The notes beneath the pieces are model-generated. The model did not search any database and had not been told where the DNA came from. It saw only the letters and a program-made list of their open reading frames with translations. Positions 15,780 through 26,721 of a DNA stretch of 64,000 nucleotides are shown here, piece by piece. A program made the position numbers and the translations under genes. This DNA is from Phytopseudomonas straminea (GTDB lineage Bacteria; Pseudomonadota; Gammaproteobacteria; Pseudomonadales; Pseudomonadaceae). Numbering within the stretch: the first letter of the stretch is position 1; the number at the start of each line of letters is the position of its first letter. The stretch covers positions 62,001 to 126,000 of the forward strand of contig NZ_FOMO01000007.1 in NCBI RefSeq assembly GCF_900112645.1. The letters are read 5' to 3'.

Positions 15780-18734
15780 TCACTCGCTGCCCAGATGAAG
15801 GGGAGTGGCCACACGGCCATCGGGTTCTGCCTGGCCGAGGTTGACGTCGAGCAGGTAGATGCGCTCGTCCGCCAGTTTGTCGCGGTCCACCAGGTAATCC
15901 TTGATCGCCGCCGCGCGCTGCTGCGCGAGCTGGCGCTGCAGACCGCGGCTGTCACTCCAGGATGCCAGGACCGCCGCATGCAGTTTGGCGGTGCGTTCGT
16001 CATCGCTCAGTTTGGCCCATTCGGCCGGCGGCTGCTGCTTGAGGCGCGCGCGGTAGATGCCTTCGAGTAGTGGGGCTTTCTCGTCCTCGGGCACCACCAG
16101 CTCCTCGGCACTGCCCGGCACCTTATCGCCACGGCGCTGCATGATGCGGTACAGGTAATCCTGATATTCGCGTTGCAGGCGTCGCTCTGCGAGCAGCGGG
16201 CCGTCGGCACTCTGGGCAGCTGCGCCTTCGATTTCCAGGCGCAGGGCGGGGCGTTCCTGCAGGGCGTCAGCCAGGGTGTCCAGAGTCTTTTGCGCCTGCT
16301 CGTCGAGCTCGGCGCTGCCAGGGGCGAAGGCCACGGTGCTCAGGTCCATGTCGCTGCCGCCCCTGACGAGCCCACCGATGAACTTGAACGGTGCCTGGGC
16401 GGTGCGCAGCACCAGGTTGCGCAAGGTCTGCCAGACGATGGGCATGACGCTGAATTGCGGGTCGTTGAGGTTGCCCTGCAGCGGCAGTTCCAGGGAGATG
16501 CGCCCCTGGGTGTCTTTGAGCAGGGCCACGGCCAGGCGAATCGGCAGGTCGACGGCGTCCGGGCTGTCGACCTTCTCGCCCAGTTGCAATTGCTCAACCA
16601 GCACCTTGTTCTCGGCGTTGAGCTTGCCGTCGTTGATGCGGTAGTGCAGGTCCAGATTCAGGCGGCCCTTGCGGATGCGGTAGCCGGCGAACTTGCCGGA
16701 GTAGGGCGTCAGGGTAGTCAGCTCGACCTGCTTGAACTGGGTGGCGATATCCAGGCTCTGTAGCGGATCGAACGGCGTCAGGCTGCCCTTGATGCTGACC
16801 GGCGCGTAGCGGTCCACCTTGCCGGTGACGTTGACCGGCGCCGGTTTGCTGCTGGTGCTGTCCAGGGTGCCGATGCGGCCATTGAGCTGCTGCACGGCGG
16901 TGGCGAAGTTGGGCCGCAAGCTGAAGTCGGCGAAGTTGGCCGAGCCGTCCTTGAGGCTGACCTCGCCGATGCGGATCGCCATGGGCTTATCCGCCGAGGC
17001 ATTGGCGGCGGACTTGGCCTGGGAGGCGCTGCCGGCCGGTTGCTTGATGATCAGCTCGTTGACGTTGGTGGTCAGGTCTTCGTTGATGATGAAGCGCGCA
17101 TAGGGCTGCTCCAGGTCCACCCGTTCGATGTCCAGGCGCTCGCCGTGGCGGTAGTCGATGCCGCCCAGGTCGAGCTGCTTCCAGCGCAGCAGGTCACGGT
17201 CCTTGATGGTGTCCAAGGTGTGCAGCTGGGTCACCTGCGCCTTGCCTTGCACGCGCAGCGCCAGCGGCTCGGTGCCGGTCAGGGCGACATCCAGATCGCT
17301 GTTCAGCAGCCCGCTGCGCAGCTCCAGATGTACGAAGGGGCTGATGTAGGCCTGGGCCACACGCATATCGACGTTGCGGGTGGCGACCTTCAGGCTGGCG
17401 GTAGTCGGGCTCAATTGCACCTGGCCTTCGGCCTGCAGCTTGCCCTGTTTGCCGATGCCGGTATCCAGCTTGAGGTTGAAAGGCGAGGTACCCAGGCTGT
17501 CGAAGTTCTGCATGTCCAGATTGAGCGGGCCGAGCTCGACGGCGACCTCGTCGTCTGGCACGCGGTCCACCAGATGGGCGTGGTAGTCGCGCAGTTGCAC
17601 GTCCTTGACCTGCACCTGCCAGGGTTTGGCCGGCTTTTTCGCTGGCTCGTCGTTTTCTGCCTCGGCGGTCTCAGGTTTGGCGGGCTCGGGGCTGTTCGAC
17701 TTGGCTGCTGGGGCCGGTTTCTCACCTTGTCCGGATTTACCGGCAAACAGCTTCTGCCAGTCCAGCTCACCATCCTTTTCACGGCTCGCCCAGGCTTCGA
17801 GCTGCTGTCCGCGTACCTTCCCGATCACTACTTGCTGCTTGGCCAGGTCCAGCGAGGTTTCGCTGACTTCCAGCGATTGCAGCTTGATCAGCGGCTTACC
17901 GTCCGGCGCCTTCATGGCGAACGGCGCCGCCTTGAGGCGCGTGTTGCTGAGGCTCAGCTCGGTGCCCTTGCGCAAGTCCAGGCGGTAGTCGGTGGCGAGG
18001 TTGACCACACCCTGTTCGAGCACCAGCGGCACAGCGTCGCGCACGTAGGGCCAGAACGCCTGCATGGGTTCGTCGGTGATCTTCAGGGTGCCGCTGGAGC
18101 TGAACGGGCTCAGGCTCAGCTCGCCGCTCCAGTCGATACGTCCGCCCGCCGGGCCGGTGGCCACCAGGGTCATATCGGCGTTGTCGTCGGGCAGGGTGCT
18201 GAGGTTGTGCAGCTCGAGGTTCAGGTCGTCGTAGTGGATGTCGATCGGCTCCTGCGGGCGCAGGTCCTGAAAACGCAGGTTACCGCCGGCCAGTTCGATA
18301 CGGTCGATGCGCAGCGGAAACGGCTCGCCAGGCTCATCGGTTTTGGGCTCGCTGGGCGGCAGCTTGAACAGCTGCGCCAGGTTGAGGGTGCCGTCCTTGC
18401 TGAAACGTACCTCGGTGTGCGGCTTGACCAGGGTGACGTCCGCCAGGTGCAGGGCGCCGCTCCACAGGCTGTCCAGCTCCAGGTCGACCGCCAGGTGTTC
18501 GAACGCCACCTGCTCCTTGCCGGGCTCGCCCAGGTGCAGGCCCCATAGTTTCAATTCCAGGGTGAAGGGGTTGAGCTGCAGGCGATCCAATCGCGCCGGC
18601 TCGGTCGCGTAGTTCTCCAACTGCTGATTGGCGATACGCAGGGCAATGCCCGGCAGGATCAGGAAGCCGATCAGGCTGTACAGGCCCAGGGCAATCAACA
18701 GAGCAGTGGCGGCGCGGCGCAATCCTTTGGGCAT
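15780..18734 (-). CDS. DUF748 domain protein, large AsmA-like envelope protein
   Basis: A 984-residue protein with one N-terminal membrane anchor (LLIALGLYSLIGFLILPGIAL), then a long region of repeated beta-strand units (LDRLQLNPFTLELKLWGLHLGEPG, repeated DISLDLESL-like strands) typical of DUF748/AsmA-like proteins. A low-complexity Pro/Ala/Glu linker occurs about residues 330-370. The C-terminal 230 residues contain an OmpA-like stretch (FAPGSAELDEQAQKTLDTLADAL) with its end in RGLQRQLAQQRAAAIKDYL. Related proteins bridge the periplasm and are suspected in lipid transfer, but this one is uncharacterised. First gene of the leftward trio with the two DUF2845 genes. Confidence 0.88.
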   Translation of the reverse strand: MPKGLRRAATALLIALGLYSLIGFLILPGIALRIANQQLENYATEPARLDRLQLNPFTLELKLWGLHLGEPGKEQVAFEHLAVDLELDSLWSGALHLADVTLVKPHTEVRFSKDGTLNLAQLFKLPPSEPKTDEPGEPFPLRIDRIELAGGNLRFQDLRPQEPIDIHYDDLNLELHNLSTLPDDNADMTLVATGPAGGRIDWSGELSLSPFSSSGTLKITDEPMQAFWPYVRDAVPLVLEQGVVNLATDYRLDLRKGTELSLSNTRLKAAPFAMKAPDGKPLIKLQSLEVSETSLDLAKQQVVIGKVRGQQLEAWASREKDGELDWQKLFAGKSGQGEKPAPAAKSNSPEPAKPETAEAENDEPAKKPAKPWQVQVKDVQLRDYHAHLVDRVPDDEVAVELGPLNLDMQNFDSLGTSPFNLKLDTGIGKQGKLQAEGQVQLSPTTASLKVATRNVDMRVAQAYISPFVHLELRSGLLNSDLDVALTGTEPLALRVQGKAQVTQLHTLDTIKDRDLLRWKQLDLGGIDYRHGERLDIERVDLEQPYARFIINEDLTTNVNELIIKQPAGSASQAKSAANASADKPMAIRIGEVSLKDGSANFADFSLRPNFATAVQQLNGRIGTLDSTSSKPAPVNVTGKVDRYAPVSIKGSLTPFDPLQSLDIATQFKQVELTTLTPYSGKFAGYRIRKGRLNLDLHYRINDGKLNAENKVLVEQLQLGEKVDSPDAVDLPIRLAVALLKDTQGRISLELPLQGNLNDPQFSVMPIVWQTLRNLVLRTAQAPFKFIGGLVRGGSDMDLSTVAFAPGSAELDEQAQKTLDTLADALQERPALRLEIEGAAAQSADGPLLAERRLQREYQDYLYRIMQRRGDKVPGSAEELVVPEDEKAPLLEGIYRARLKQQPPAEWAKLSDDERTAKLHAAVLASWSDSRGLQRQLAQQRAAAIKDYLVDRDKLADERIYLLDVNLGQAEPDGRVATPLHLGSE

Positions 18735-18811
18735 GGTTTCGCTTCATCTTCCTGGCGGGAGTGCCTTGGATTATGGCACGGGGCCTAGGTTCCGAGGGAA
18801 GGGTGGCCCGT

Positions 18812-19828
18812 TCAGAAATGCAGCACCAGGGTCTTCAGCGGTGGGTTGCCATCGGCCGAGGGAAAGTCTGCAGCCGGTGGCAGCTGTTCGTATTCGCGCA
18901 CCGGGCGGCCGAGCTTGCTGGCGCAACGCAGCACCTGCTCGCGCCATTCGTCCATGGGCACTTTCGCCAGGTTGTTGCAGCACACCAGGGTGCCGTCCTC
19001 GGCCGTGGCGAGAATCGCCGGCTTGAGCAGGCTCTGGTAATCGCGCAGCAGGTCGACGGTGCCGAAGGCGCTCTTGGCCCAGGCCGGCGGGTCGAGAAAC
19101 ACCAGGTCGAACTGGCGCTTTTCCAGGCGCGGGTAGCTCGGCAGCTTCTGGCCACGGCGCGCGGCGATGGGCAGCCCGGCCCACTGGCGGATCGCCGGGA
19201 AGTAATCCGATTGCACGAACTGCATGGCTGGCAGATCCGGGTTGAGCACACCATTTTCGCGGCCGACCGTCAGGTTGCCTTCGGCGAAGTCGAGGTTGAC
19301 CACCTCACTCGCGCCGCCGGCGGCAGCATTCAGGCCCACGCCGCAGGTGTAGGCAAACAGATTGAGCACGCTTTTGCCGGCGCTGTGGCGCTGCACCCAG
19401 CCGCGGGCGTTGCGCAGGTCGAGAAACAGCAGCGGGTCCTGCCCGGCATGGCGGCCACGCACCCTGTAGTTGAGCCCCCATTCCCGGCCCACCAGATCGA
19501 CCAATGCGCTGTCATCGGCGACGTACACCGCGTCGCTGCGATCAATGCGCGAGTTGCCCTTGGAGCGGTCGTTGTAGACCAGCAGGGTGGTCAGTCCGAG
19601 GCTTTCGTTGATCTGGCCGTGCAGGGCAAGCAGCTCGTCGCGGCCGAGTGTCTGGTGAAAGCTCTGCACCATCAGTTGCGGGCCGTAGCGGTCGACGGTC
19701 AGGCCGCCGGCGCCCTCCTGGCTGCCATGGAACAGGCGATAGCAGTCGGTGCCCTGGGCGTGCAGGTCATTGAAAAGGTTTTCGCGGGCGGCGAGGGCGG
19801 CGCGCAGCGCCTGGTCAAGAGAATGCAC
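18812..19828 (-). CDS. RlmI-like class I SAM-dependent methyltransferase
   Basis: A 338-residue protein with the RlmI/RlmK-type RNA methyltransferase fold: GLTVDRYGPQLMVQ in the N-terminal EEHEE-like subdomain, SVLNLFAYTCGVGLNAAAGGA as the SAM loop (about residues 153-173), and FDLVFLDPPAWAKSAFG as the catalytic motif. The PUA domain found at the N-terminus of true RlmI is missing, so target RNA is uncertain. Starts at ATG 19828. The 75-bp gap to its 3' side ends at DUF748; upstream lies the MITE-like repeat, so it is probably monocistronic. Confidence 0.85.
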   Translation of the reverse strand: MHSLDQALRAALAARENLFNDLHAQGTDCYRLFHGSQEGAGGLTVDRYGPQLMVQSFHQTLGRDELLALHGQINESLGLTTLLVYNDRSKGNSRIDRSDAVYVADDSALVDLVGREWGLNYRVRGRHAGQDPLLFLDLRNARGWVQRHSAGKSVLNLFAYTCGVGLNAAAGGASEVVNLDFAEGNLTVGRENGVLNPDLPAMQFVQSDYFPAIRQWAGLPIAARRGQKLPSYPRLEKRQFDLVFLDPPAWAKSAFGTVDLLRDYQSLLKPAILATAEDGTLVCCNNLAKVPMDEWREQVLRCASKLGRPVREYEQLPPAADFPSADGNPPLKTLVLHF

Positions 19829-19903
19829 GCGCGGCGTCTCGGAAAAGGGAGGGCCGGCAGTTTAGCAAAAAAGCGCCGGCTGCCGGTTCACGGCCGATGC
19901 CTC

Positions 19904-20076
19904 AGAGCCTGTTCAAAGTCTCACGAGCTAGAGCAATGCAAGGCCTAGGCGGCCCCGCAAAAAACAGGCGAGGATGCGGAGTTTACGAGCTGTAAATGAG
20001 CAGTCCGACTGGGCTGGCAATCCAGCCTGTTTTTAACGCCGCAGTGCCGACACGCAGCAGACTTTGAACAGGTTCT
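19904..20076 (-). repeat. MITE-like dispersed repeat, copy 2 (173 bp)
   Basis: Inverted relative to copy 1 at 916-1057. Terminal inverted repeats AGAACCTGTTCAAAGTCT and AGAGCCTGTTCAAAGTCT are 18 bp with one difference. Compared with copy 1 it carries two extra internal blocks (about 16 bp GGATTGCCAGCCCAGT and about 17 bp around GGGGCCGCCTAGG); the rest is roughly 90% identical. It starts 4 bp after the stop codon of the DUF2236 gene when read in that gene's direction. Confidence 0.87.
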
Positions 20077-20080
20077 CAGG

Positions 20081-20947
20081 TCAGGGTGCCACGCGCCGGG
20101 CGGCTCGCTGCGCTGCGCTGTTGACCACCGCCCAGCGCAGCAGCTTGGCGGTGCGTCTGACGCCGGCGCGGATCACCGGGCGGCGCCAGGCGACCTGATG
20201 TTCGCCCAGCAGCTCGCTGGCCCAGTCCGGCAGCAGGTCGACGCCGGCCTGCATCATCAGGCTGCCAAAGGGCTTGGCCAGAATATTCGGCACTGGCGCG
20301 GCATACAGCAGCCGAACCACTTCGCGGGTGCGGTCATCGCATTGCAGCTGCGGGCGCATGCGCTGCAGATAATCGCCGATGGCCTGGCTGGATTTGGGCA
20401 CGTTCTGGGCGCCCAGGCGTTCGGCGATCAGCGCCACCTCGCGGTAATAGCGATCCTGCTCGGCGACCGGCAGTTCTGGGTCCACATAGCGCAGGTAACC
20501 GGCCAGAAACTGGCTGACTTCGGAGACGTGCACCCAGGTCAGCAACTCAGGATCGTACGCGGCATAGGGCCGGCCATCCGGCGCCTGGCCAACTACCTGC
20601 AGGTGGATGCGCCGCACCTTGTCGATCAGCTGCTCGGCGTCGTGCCGGCCGCCATAGGTGGTACCGGCGACGAACAGGCTGGTGCGACGCAGGCGGCCGA
20701 TCATGTCCTGGCGGAAGGTGGAGTGGTCCCACACGCCGGCCAGGGCCAGCGGGTGGAGCATCTGTAGCAGCAGGGCGGAGATGCCGCCGACCATCATCGA
20801 GGTGAAGTCGGCGTGGACCTTCCAGACCATCGATTCGGGGCCGAACAAACCGGCGTCGAAGCGCGGCTGATCAAGGTCGAGCACGCCCAAGGACGCGCCG
20901 GTAAGGCTGTGCACCTGCTTTTCGATCTGACGACGTAGGCTTTCCAT
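20081..20947 (-). CDS. DUF2236 / oxygenase MpaB family protein
   Basis: A 288-residue protein with the conserved blocks of DUF2236, the family that includes latex-clearing protein and fungal MpaB oxygenases: MVGGISALLLQMLHPLALAGVWDHS, RRTSLFVAGTTYGGR and AYDPELLTWVHVSEVSQFLAGY, with the heme-associated histidines in the first and third. Family members characterised so far bind b-type heme; the physiological substrate here is unknown. I prefer ATG 20947 (MESLRRQIEK) over 21001 since the homology starts there. It ends at the repeat 19904-20076 and lies downstream of acs, separated by a hairpin. Confidence 0.82.
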   Translation of the reverse strand: MESLRRQIEKQVHSLTGASLGVLDLDQPRFDAGLFGPESMVWKVHADFTSMMVGGISALLLQMLHPLALAGVWDHSTFRQDMIGRLRRTSLFVAGTTYGGRHDAEQLIDKVRRIHLQVVGQAPDGRPYAAYDPELLTWVHVSEVSQFLAGYLRYVDPELPVAEQDRYYREVALIAERLGAQNVPKSSQAIGDYLQRMRPQLQCDDRTREVVRLLYAAPVPNILAKPFGSLMMQAGVDLLPDWASELLGEHQVAWRRPVIRAGVRRTAKLLRWAVVNSAAQRAARRVAP

Positions 20948-20987
20948 GACGCGCAGTTTCAGCGCTTGCCCGATCCAAGGCAAGAGA

Positions 20988-21019
20988 CTCCATGGCCTCA
21001 CAAATGTCAGGCCATGGAG
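20988..21019 (-). terminator. Probable terminator hairpin after acs
   Basis: Perfect 11-bp inverted repeat CTCCATGGCCT/AGGCCATGGAG (20988-20998 and 21009-21019) directly downstream of the acs stop. The T-run is weak (TCTCTT), so termination may be partial. Confidence 0.6.
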
Positions 21020-21025
21020 CGGGCG

Positions 21026-22963
<1,938 letters not shown>

Positions 22964-22970
22964 GGCGGGT

Positions 22971-22984
22971 ACCTTTGTTGTTAT
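22971..22984 (-). promoter_or_regulatory. Candidate Hfq/Crc (CA) motif at acs ribosome-binding site
   Basis: Read leftward the leader is ATAACAACAAAGGTACCCGCC then ATG (the last 8 bases being spacer). AACAACAA fits the AAnAAnAA catabolite-activity motif and touches the AAAGG Shine-Dalgarno, the position used for translational repression by Hfq-Crc in pseudomonads. Confidence 0.6.
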
Positions 22985-23051
22985 GTCCGCGATAGACATC
23001 AAGGGTAGCAGCCAAGTTTTGAGGCGCTGTTGCCGAGTGACGCAAAGTGTT

Positions 23052-23078
23052 GCGGGCGCCCGGCAATGGGCGCCCGCA
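23052..23078 (-). terminator. GC-rich hairpin downstream of pgi
   Basis: GCGGGCGCC and GGGCGCCCGC pair around CGGCAAT between the pgi stop and the acs start. There is no clear T-run, so it may be a weak terminator or an mRNA 3' stabiliser. Confidence 0.5.
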
Positions 23079-23085
23079 GCAGGCA

Positions 23086-24750
23086 TCACCCGCGATGACG
23101 ACCGCGGAAATAGTTGATCAGCCCCTGGGTCGAGCCGTCTTCCGCGGCGCTCGGCTCGCTACCGACCATGCGCGAGTAGACGCCCTTGCCCAGCTCCTTG
23201 CCGAGCTCCACACCCCACTGGTCGAAAGCGTTGATGCCCCAGATGGCGCTCTGGGCGAACACCTTGTGCTCGTACAGCGCCACCAGTGCGCCGAGGCGGC
23301 GAGGGCTGATGCGCTCCAGCACCAGGGTGTTGCTCGGCCGGTTGCCGGGGATGACCTTGTGCGGCGCCAGGCGCTGCACGTCGTCTTCGTTCATGCCCTT
23401 GGCACGAAGTTCGGCCTCGGCTTCCTCGCGGGATTTGCCGAGCATCAGTGCCTGGCTCTGCGACAGACAGTTGGCGTACAGCCACTGATGGTGATCGGCG
23501 ACCGGGTTGAAGCTCACCACCGGAACGATGAAGTCCGCGGGAATCAGCTGGGTGCCTTGGTGCAACAATTGATGATAGGCGTGCTGGCCGTTACAGCCCA
23601 CGCCGCCCCAGATCACCGGGCCGGTGGCGCCGCTGACCGGGCTACCGTCCTGGCGCACGCTCTTGCCGTTGGACTCCATGTCCAATTGCTGCAGGTGCTT
23701 GGTGATGTTGCGCAGGTAGTGGTCGTACGGCAGGATCGCCTGGCTTTGGGCATCCCAGAAATTGCCGTACCAGATGCCCAGCAGGGCCATCAGCACCGGC
23801 ATGTTCTGCTCGAAGGGCGCGGTCTTGAAGTGCATGTCCATGCTGTAGGCGCCGGCCAGCAGCTCCTTGAAGTTGGACATGCCGATGGACAAAGCAATCG
23901 GAAGGCCGATGGCCGACCACAGCGAGTAACGGCCGCCCACCCAGTCCCACATCGGGAAGATGTTTTCCTCACGGATGCCGAAGCTCACCGCCGCCTCGCG
24001 GTTGCTCGATACGGCGATGAAGTGGCGGTATAGCTCGGCTTCCGAGCCGCCCTGGGCCAGGTACCAGCCGCGCGCGGCCTGGGCGTTCTTCAGGGTTTCC
24101 AGGGTGCCGAAGGATTTCGACGAAACGATGAACAGGGTGGTTTCCGCCTGCAACTTGGCCGACAGCTCGTGGAATTCGCTGCCGTCGATATTGGCCAGGT
24201 AATGGCAGCGCACGCCGCGCTGGGCGAACGGCAGCAGCGCCTCGGACACCAGCTGCGGGCCGAGGAAGGAGCCGCCGATGCCGATGTTCACCACATCGGT
24301 GATCGGCTTCTCGGTGTAGCCGCGCCAAAGGCCGCTGTGGATGCGCCCGACCAGTTCGGTCATCTGCTGCAGCACGCGCTGCACCTGGGGCATCACGTCC
24401 ACGCCGTCGACCAGCACCTTGTCGCCCAGCGGCCGGCGCAGGGCGGTGTGCAGCGCCGGGCGGCCTTCCGAGGCGTTGAGTTTCTCGCCGTCGAACATGG
24501 CGCGGATCGATTGCTCCAGGCCGACTTCACGGGCCAGGGCCATCAGCAGAGCGATGGTCTCGTCGCTGGCCAGGTTCTTCGAATAGTCGAGAAACAGCCC
24601 GCAAGCGCTCAGGGAAAGCTGCTCGAAGCGCCGTGGGTTGGCGGCGAAGGCATCGCGCATGCTGAAGCGCTGCATGGCCTGGCGGTGCTGTTGCAGCGCC
24701 TGCCAGGTGGGAAGGGCAAGAACATCGAGCGGCTGACGGTGATACGCCAT
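23086..24750 (-). CDS. pgi: Glucose-6-phosphate isomerase
   Basis: A 554-residue cytosolic enzyme interconverting glucose-6-phosphate and fructose-6-phosphate. Signatures: VNIGIGGSFLGPQLVSEAL (about residues 151-169), FIVSSKSFGTLETL, GGRYSLWSAIGLPIAL and the GVELGKELGKGV block near the C-terminus carrying the catalytic lysine; Glu and His of the proton relay lie in between (NGQHAYHQLLHQGTQ). Size matches the 545-555 residues of proteobacterial Pgi. Because pseudomonads lack phosphofructokinase, Pgi here serves gluconeogenesis and the cyclic Entner-Doudoroff route. Its start is 107 bp from the end of panC across a terminator. Confidence 0.97.
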   Translation of the reverse strand: MAYHRQPLDVLALPTWQALQQHRQAMQRFSMRDAFAANPRRFEQLSLSACGLFLDYSKNLASDETIALLMALAREVGLEQSIRAMFDGEKLNASEGRPALHTALRRPLGDKVLVDGVDVMPQVQRVLQQMTELVGRIHSGLWRGYTEKPITDVVNIGIGGSFLGPQLVSEALLPFAQRGVRCHYLANIDGSEFHELSAKLQAETTLFIVSSKSFGTLETLKNAQAARGWYLAQGGSEAELYRHFIAVSSNREAAVSFGIREENIFPMWDWVGGRYSLWSAIGLPIALSIGMSNFKELLAGAYSMDMHFKTAPFEQNMPVLMALLGIWYGNFWDAQSQAILPYDHYLRNITKHLQQLDMESNGKSVRQDGSPVSGATGPVIWGGVGCNGQHAYHQLLHQGTQLIPADFIVPVVSFNPVADHHQWLYANCLSQSQALMLGKSREEAEAELRAKGMNEDDVQRLAPHKVIPGNRPSNTLVLERISPRRLGALVALYEHKVFAQSAIWGINAFDQWGVELGKELGKGVYSRMVGSEPSAAEDGSTQGLINYFRGRHRG

Positions 24751-24808
24751 GGGGCTTCCTTGTTGGGGCTTGGGTTGGGGCAGGCTTCAGTGGTGATTGT
24801 GCATACTA

Positions 24809-24836
24809 AAAAGCCCGGATGAGTCTCCGGGCTTTC
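24809..24836 (-). terminator. Rho-independent terminator of the panBC operon
   Basis: AAGCCCGGA and the complementary TCCGGGCTT flank a short loop; leftward reading ends in TTTTTAG. It separates panC from pgi. Confidence 0.85.
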
Positions 24837-24856
24837 AGTGTAGGTGATGCGGTGGG

Positions 24857-25717
24857 TCAGTAGCCCTGATCCAGGCTAAAACTCAGGTTGTCGATCAGCC
24901 GGGTGTTACCCAGGTAGGCCGCCACCAGCACCACCAGCTCGCGGTCACCAGGGCTGACCGCACGCAGGCTCTGGGCTTCGCGCACTTCCAGGTAATCGGC
25001 GCGCAGACCAGCAGCGACGTGCTCCTGCTGTGCCGCAGCGATCAGCTTGGGCAGGTCGCGTTCACCGCTCTGGATGGCTTGGGCGATCTGCTGCAGCGAG
25101 CGGTAGAGCACGGCGGCGGTCTCGCGCTGCGCATCGCTCAGGTAGCCATTACGCGAGGACAGCGCCAGGCCACTCTCAGCGCGTACCGTCGGCTCGCCGA
25201 TGATCTGGATCGGCATGTTCAGGTCGCGCACCATCGTGCGGATCACCGCCAGTTGCTGGAAGTCCTTCTGGCCGAACACGGCGATATCCGGCTGCACCAT
25301 GTTGAACAGCTTGGTAACCACCGTGGCCACACCTTCGAAGTGCCCCGGGCGGCTGGCGCCACACAGGCCCTCGGACACACCGGGCACGCTGACGCGCGTC
25401 TGCTCGCCCATGCCGCCGGGGTACATTTCCTCGACATCCGGGTGGAACAGCAGATGGCAGCCCGCTTCGGTCAGACGCTGCTGGTCGGCCTGCAGAGTGC
25501 GTGGGTATTTGTCGAGATCTTCGGCGGGGCCGAACTGCATCGGGTTGACGAAGATGCTGGCGACCACCAAGTCGGCGCACTGCGCGGCTTTTTCCACCAG
25601 CGCGGCATGGCCGGCGTGCAGGTTGCCCATGGTCGGCACCAGGGCGATCTGCTTGCCTTGCTTGCGAGCTTCGGCGACGGCGGCGCGCAGCTCGCGCACG
25701 GTCTTGACGGTGTTCAT
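24857..25717 (-). CDS. panC: Pantothenate synthetase
   Basis: A 286-residue ATP-dependent ligase that condenses pantoate and beta-alanine to pantothenate. LVPTMGNLHAGHAALVEKA contains the HIGH-like nucleotide motif, VASIFVNPMQFGPAEDLDKYPRT is the second signature, and GLALSSRNGYLSDAQR carries the KMSKS-like equivalent. Length is normal. The start ATG 25717 overlaps the panB stop (ATGA), so translation is coupled. The usual third partner, panD, is not present between panC and pgi in this window. Confidence 0.96.
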   Translation of the reverse strand: MNTVKTVRELRAAVAEARKQGKQIALVPTMGNLHAGHAALVEKAAQCADLVVASIFVNPMQFGPAEDLDKYPRTLQADQQRLTEAGCHLLFHPDVEEMYPGGMGEQTRVSVPGVSEGLCGASRPGHFEGVATVVTKLFNMVQPDIAVFGQKDFQQLAVIRTMVRDLNMPIQIIGEPTVRAESGLALSSRNGYLSDAQRETAAVLYRSLQQIAQAIQSGERDLPKLIAAAQQEHVAAGLRADYLEVREAQSLRAVSPGDRELVVLVAAYLGNTRLIDNLSFSLDQGY

Positions 25718-26514
25718 GCGGAGAATCCGTGCTCGGCAGCGGGGAAGCTGACTGCTTTCACTTCTTTCACGTAGGCGGCGAGGGCATCCTGGATGCTCGG
25801 CTGACCGTGCATGAAGTTCTTCACGAACTTGGCCACCCGGCCGCTCAGCGACAGGCCGAGCATGTCGTGCAGCACCAGTACCTGGCCGTCGGTATCCGGG
25901 CCTGCGCCGATGCCGATCACCGGCACTTTCACTGCGCGGCTGATCTCGCCAGCGAGGTCGCTCGGCACGCATTCGAGCAGCAGCATGGCCGCGCCGGCCT
26001 GCTCCAGAGCGATGGCGTCGGCGACCATCTGGCGCGCCTGGTTGTGTTCGCGGCCCTGCACCTTGTAACCGCCGAGGATATTCACCGCCTGGGGCGTCAG
26101 GCCCATGTGCGCGCACACCGGCACGCCACGTTCGGCCAGTTTGGTGATCGACTCGGCCAGCCAGGCGGCGCCTTCGACCTTGACCATGTGAGCGCCGGCC
26201 TGCATCAGCAGCCCGGCGTTGTGCAGGGTCTGCTCGACGGTGGCGTTGGCCATGAACGGCAGGTCGGCGACGATCATCGCGCCGGCATTGCCGCGTTTGA
26301 CGCTGGCGGTGTGGTAGACGGTATCGGCCATGCTCACCGGCAGGGTGCTGTCGTGCCCCTGCAGCACCATGCCCAGCGAGTCGCCGATCAGCAGCACTTC
26401 GACGCCGGCCTTGCTGCAGGCGTCGGCGAAGGTGGCGTCGTAACAGGTCAGCATGGTGATTTTCTCACCCTTCTGCTTGAGCGCTCGCAGGGTGGTCAGG
26501 GTTACATCAGGCAT
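25714..26514 (-). CDS. panB: 3-methyl-2-oxobutanoate hydroxymethyltransferase
   Basis: A 266-residue enzyme adding a hydroxymethyl group from methylenetetrahydrofolate to alpha-ketoisovalerate to make ketopantoate. MLTCYDATFADACSKAGVEVLLIGDSLGMV and VKVEGAAWLAE, VCAHMGLTPQAVNILGGYKVQGR and PVIGIGAGPDTDGQVLVLHDMLGL are the family blocks with the metal-binding Asp residues and catalytic Glu. Start ATG 26514 has GAGGATACC upstream; an in-frame extension to 26610 lacks similarity. First gene of panBC; the 207 bp upstream hold its promoter. Confidence 0.96.
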   Translation of the reverse strand: MPDVTLTTLRALKQKGEKITMLTCYDATFADACSKAGVEVLLIGDSLGMVLQGHDSTLPVSMADTVYHTASVKRGNAGAMIVADLPFMANATVEQTLHNAGLLMQAGAHMVKVEGAAWLAESITKLAERGVPVCAHMGLTPQAVNILGGYKVQGREHNQARQMVADAIALEQAGAAMLLLECVPSDLAGEISRAVKVPVIGIGAGPDTDGQVLVLHDMLGLSLSGRVAKFVKNFMHGQPSIQDALAAYVKEVKAVSFPAAEHGFSA

Positions 26515-26721
26515 GAAGGTATCCTCACTCGGAACCTGTGCGGGCCTGTTGGGCAGGCTCTCGTGGCGCAGGTTCACGTTGGCATCGAAGGGGCAGCAAT
26601 ACTGCTTCAATGTGGCCCCGGTGGGGGCAATGGGTGGCTATAGTCCCGATGGCAGGGGCGCAAGTCAATCGAATGTGTTACCGCGCTGTTACGCCGTTAC
26701 CGCAGGCGTGTGCCCAGCGTA

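Noticed and set aside
17040..18548. 502-codon open frame on the plus strand opposite the DUF748 gene
   Set aside because: Antisense shadow in high-GC DNA: no recognisable domain, biased Gln/Val/Leu composition, and the minus-strand frame has a clear family, membrane anchor and operon context.
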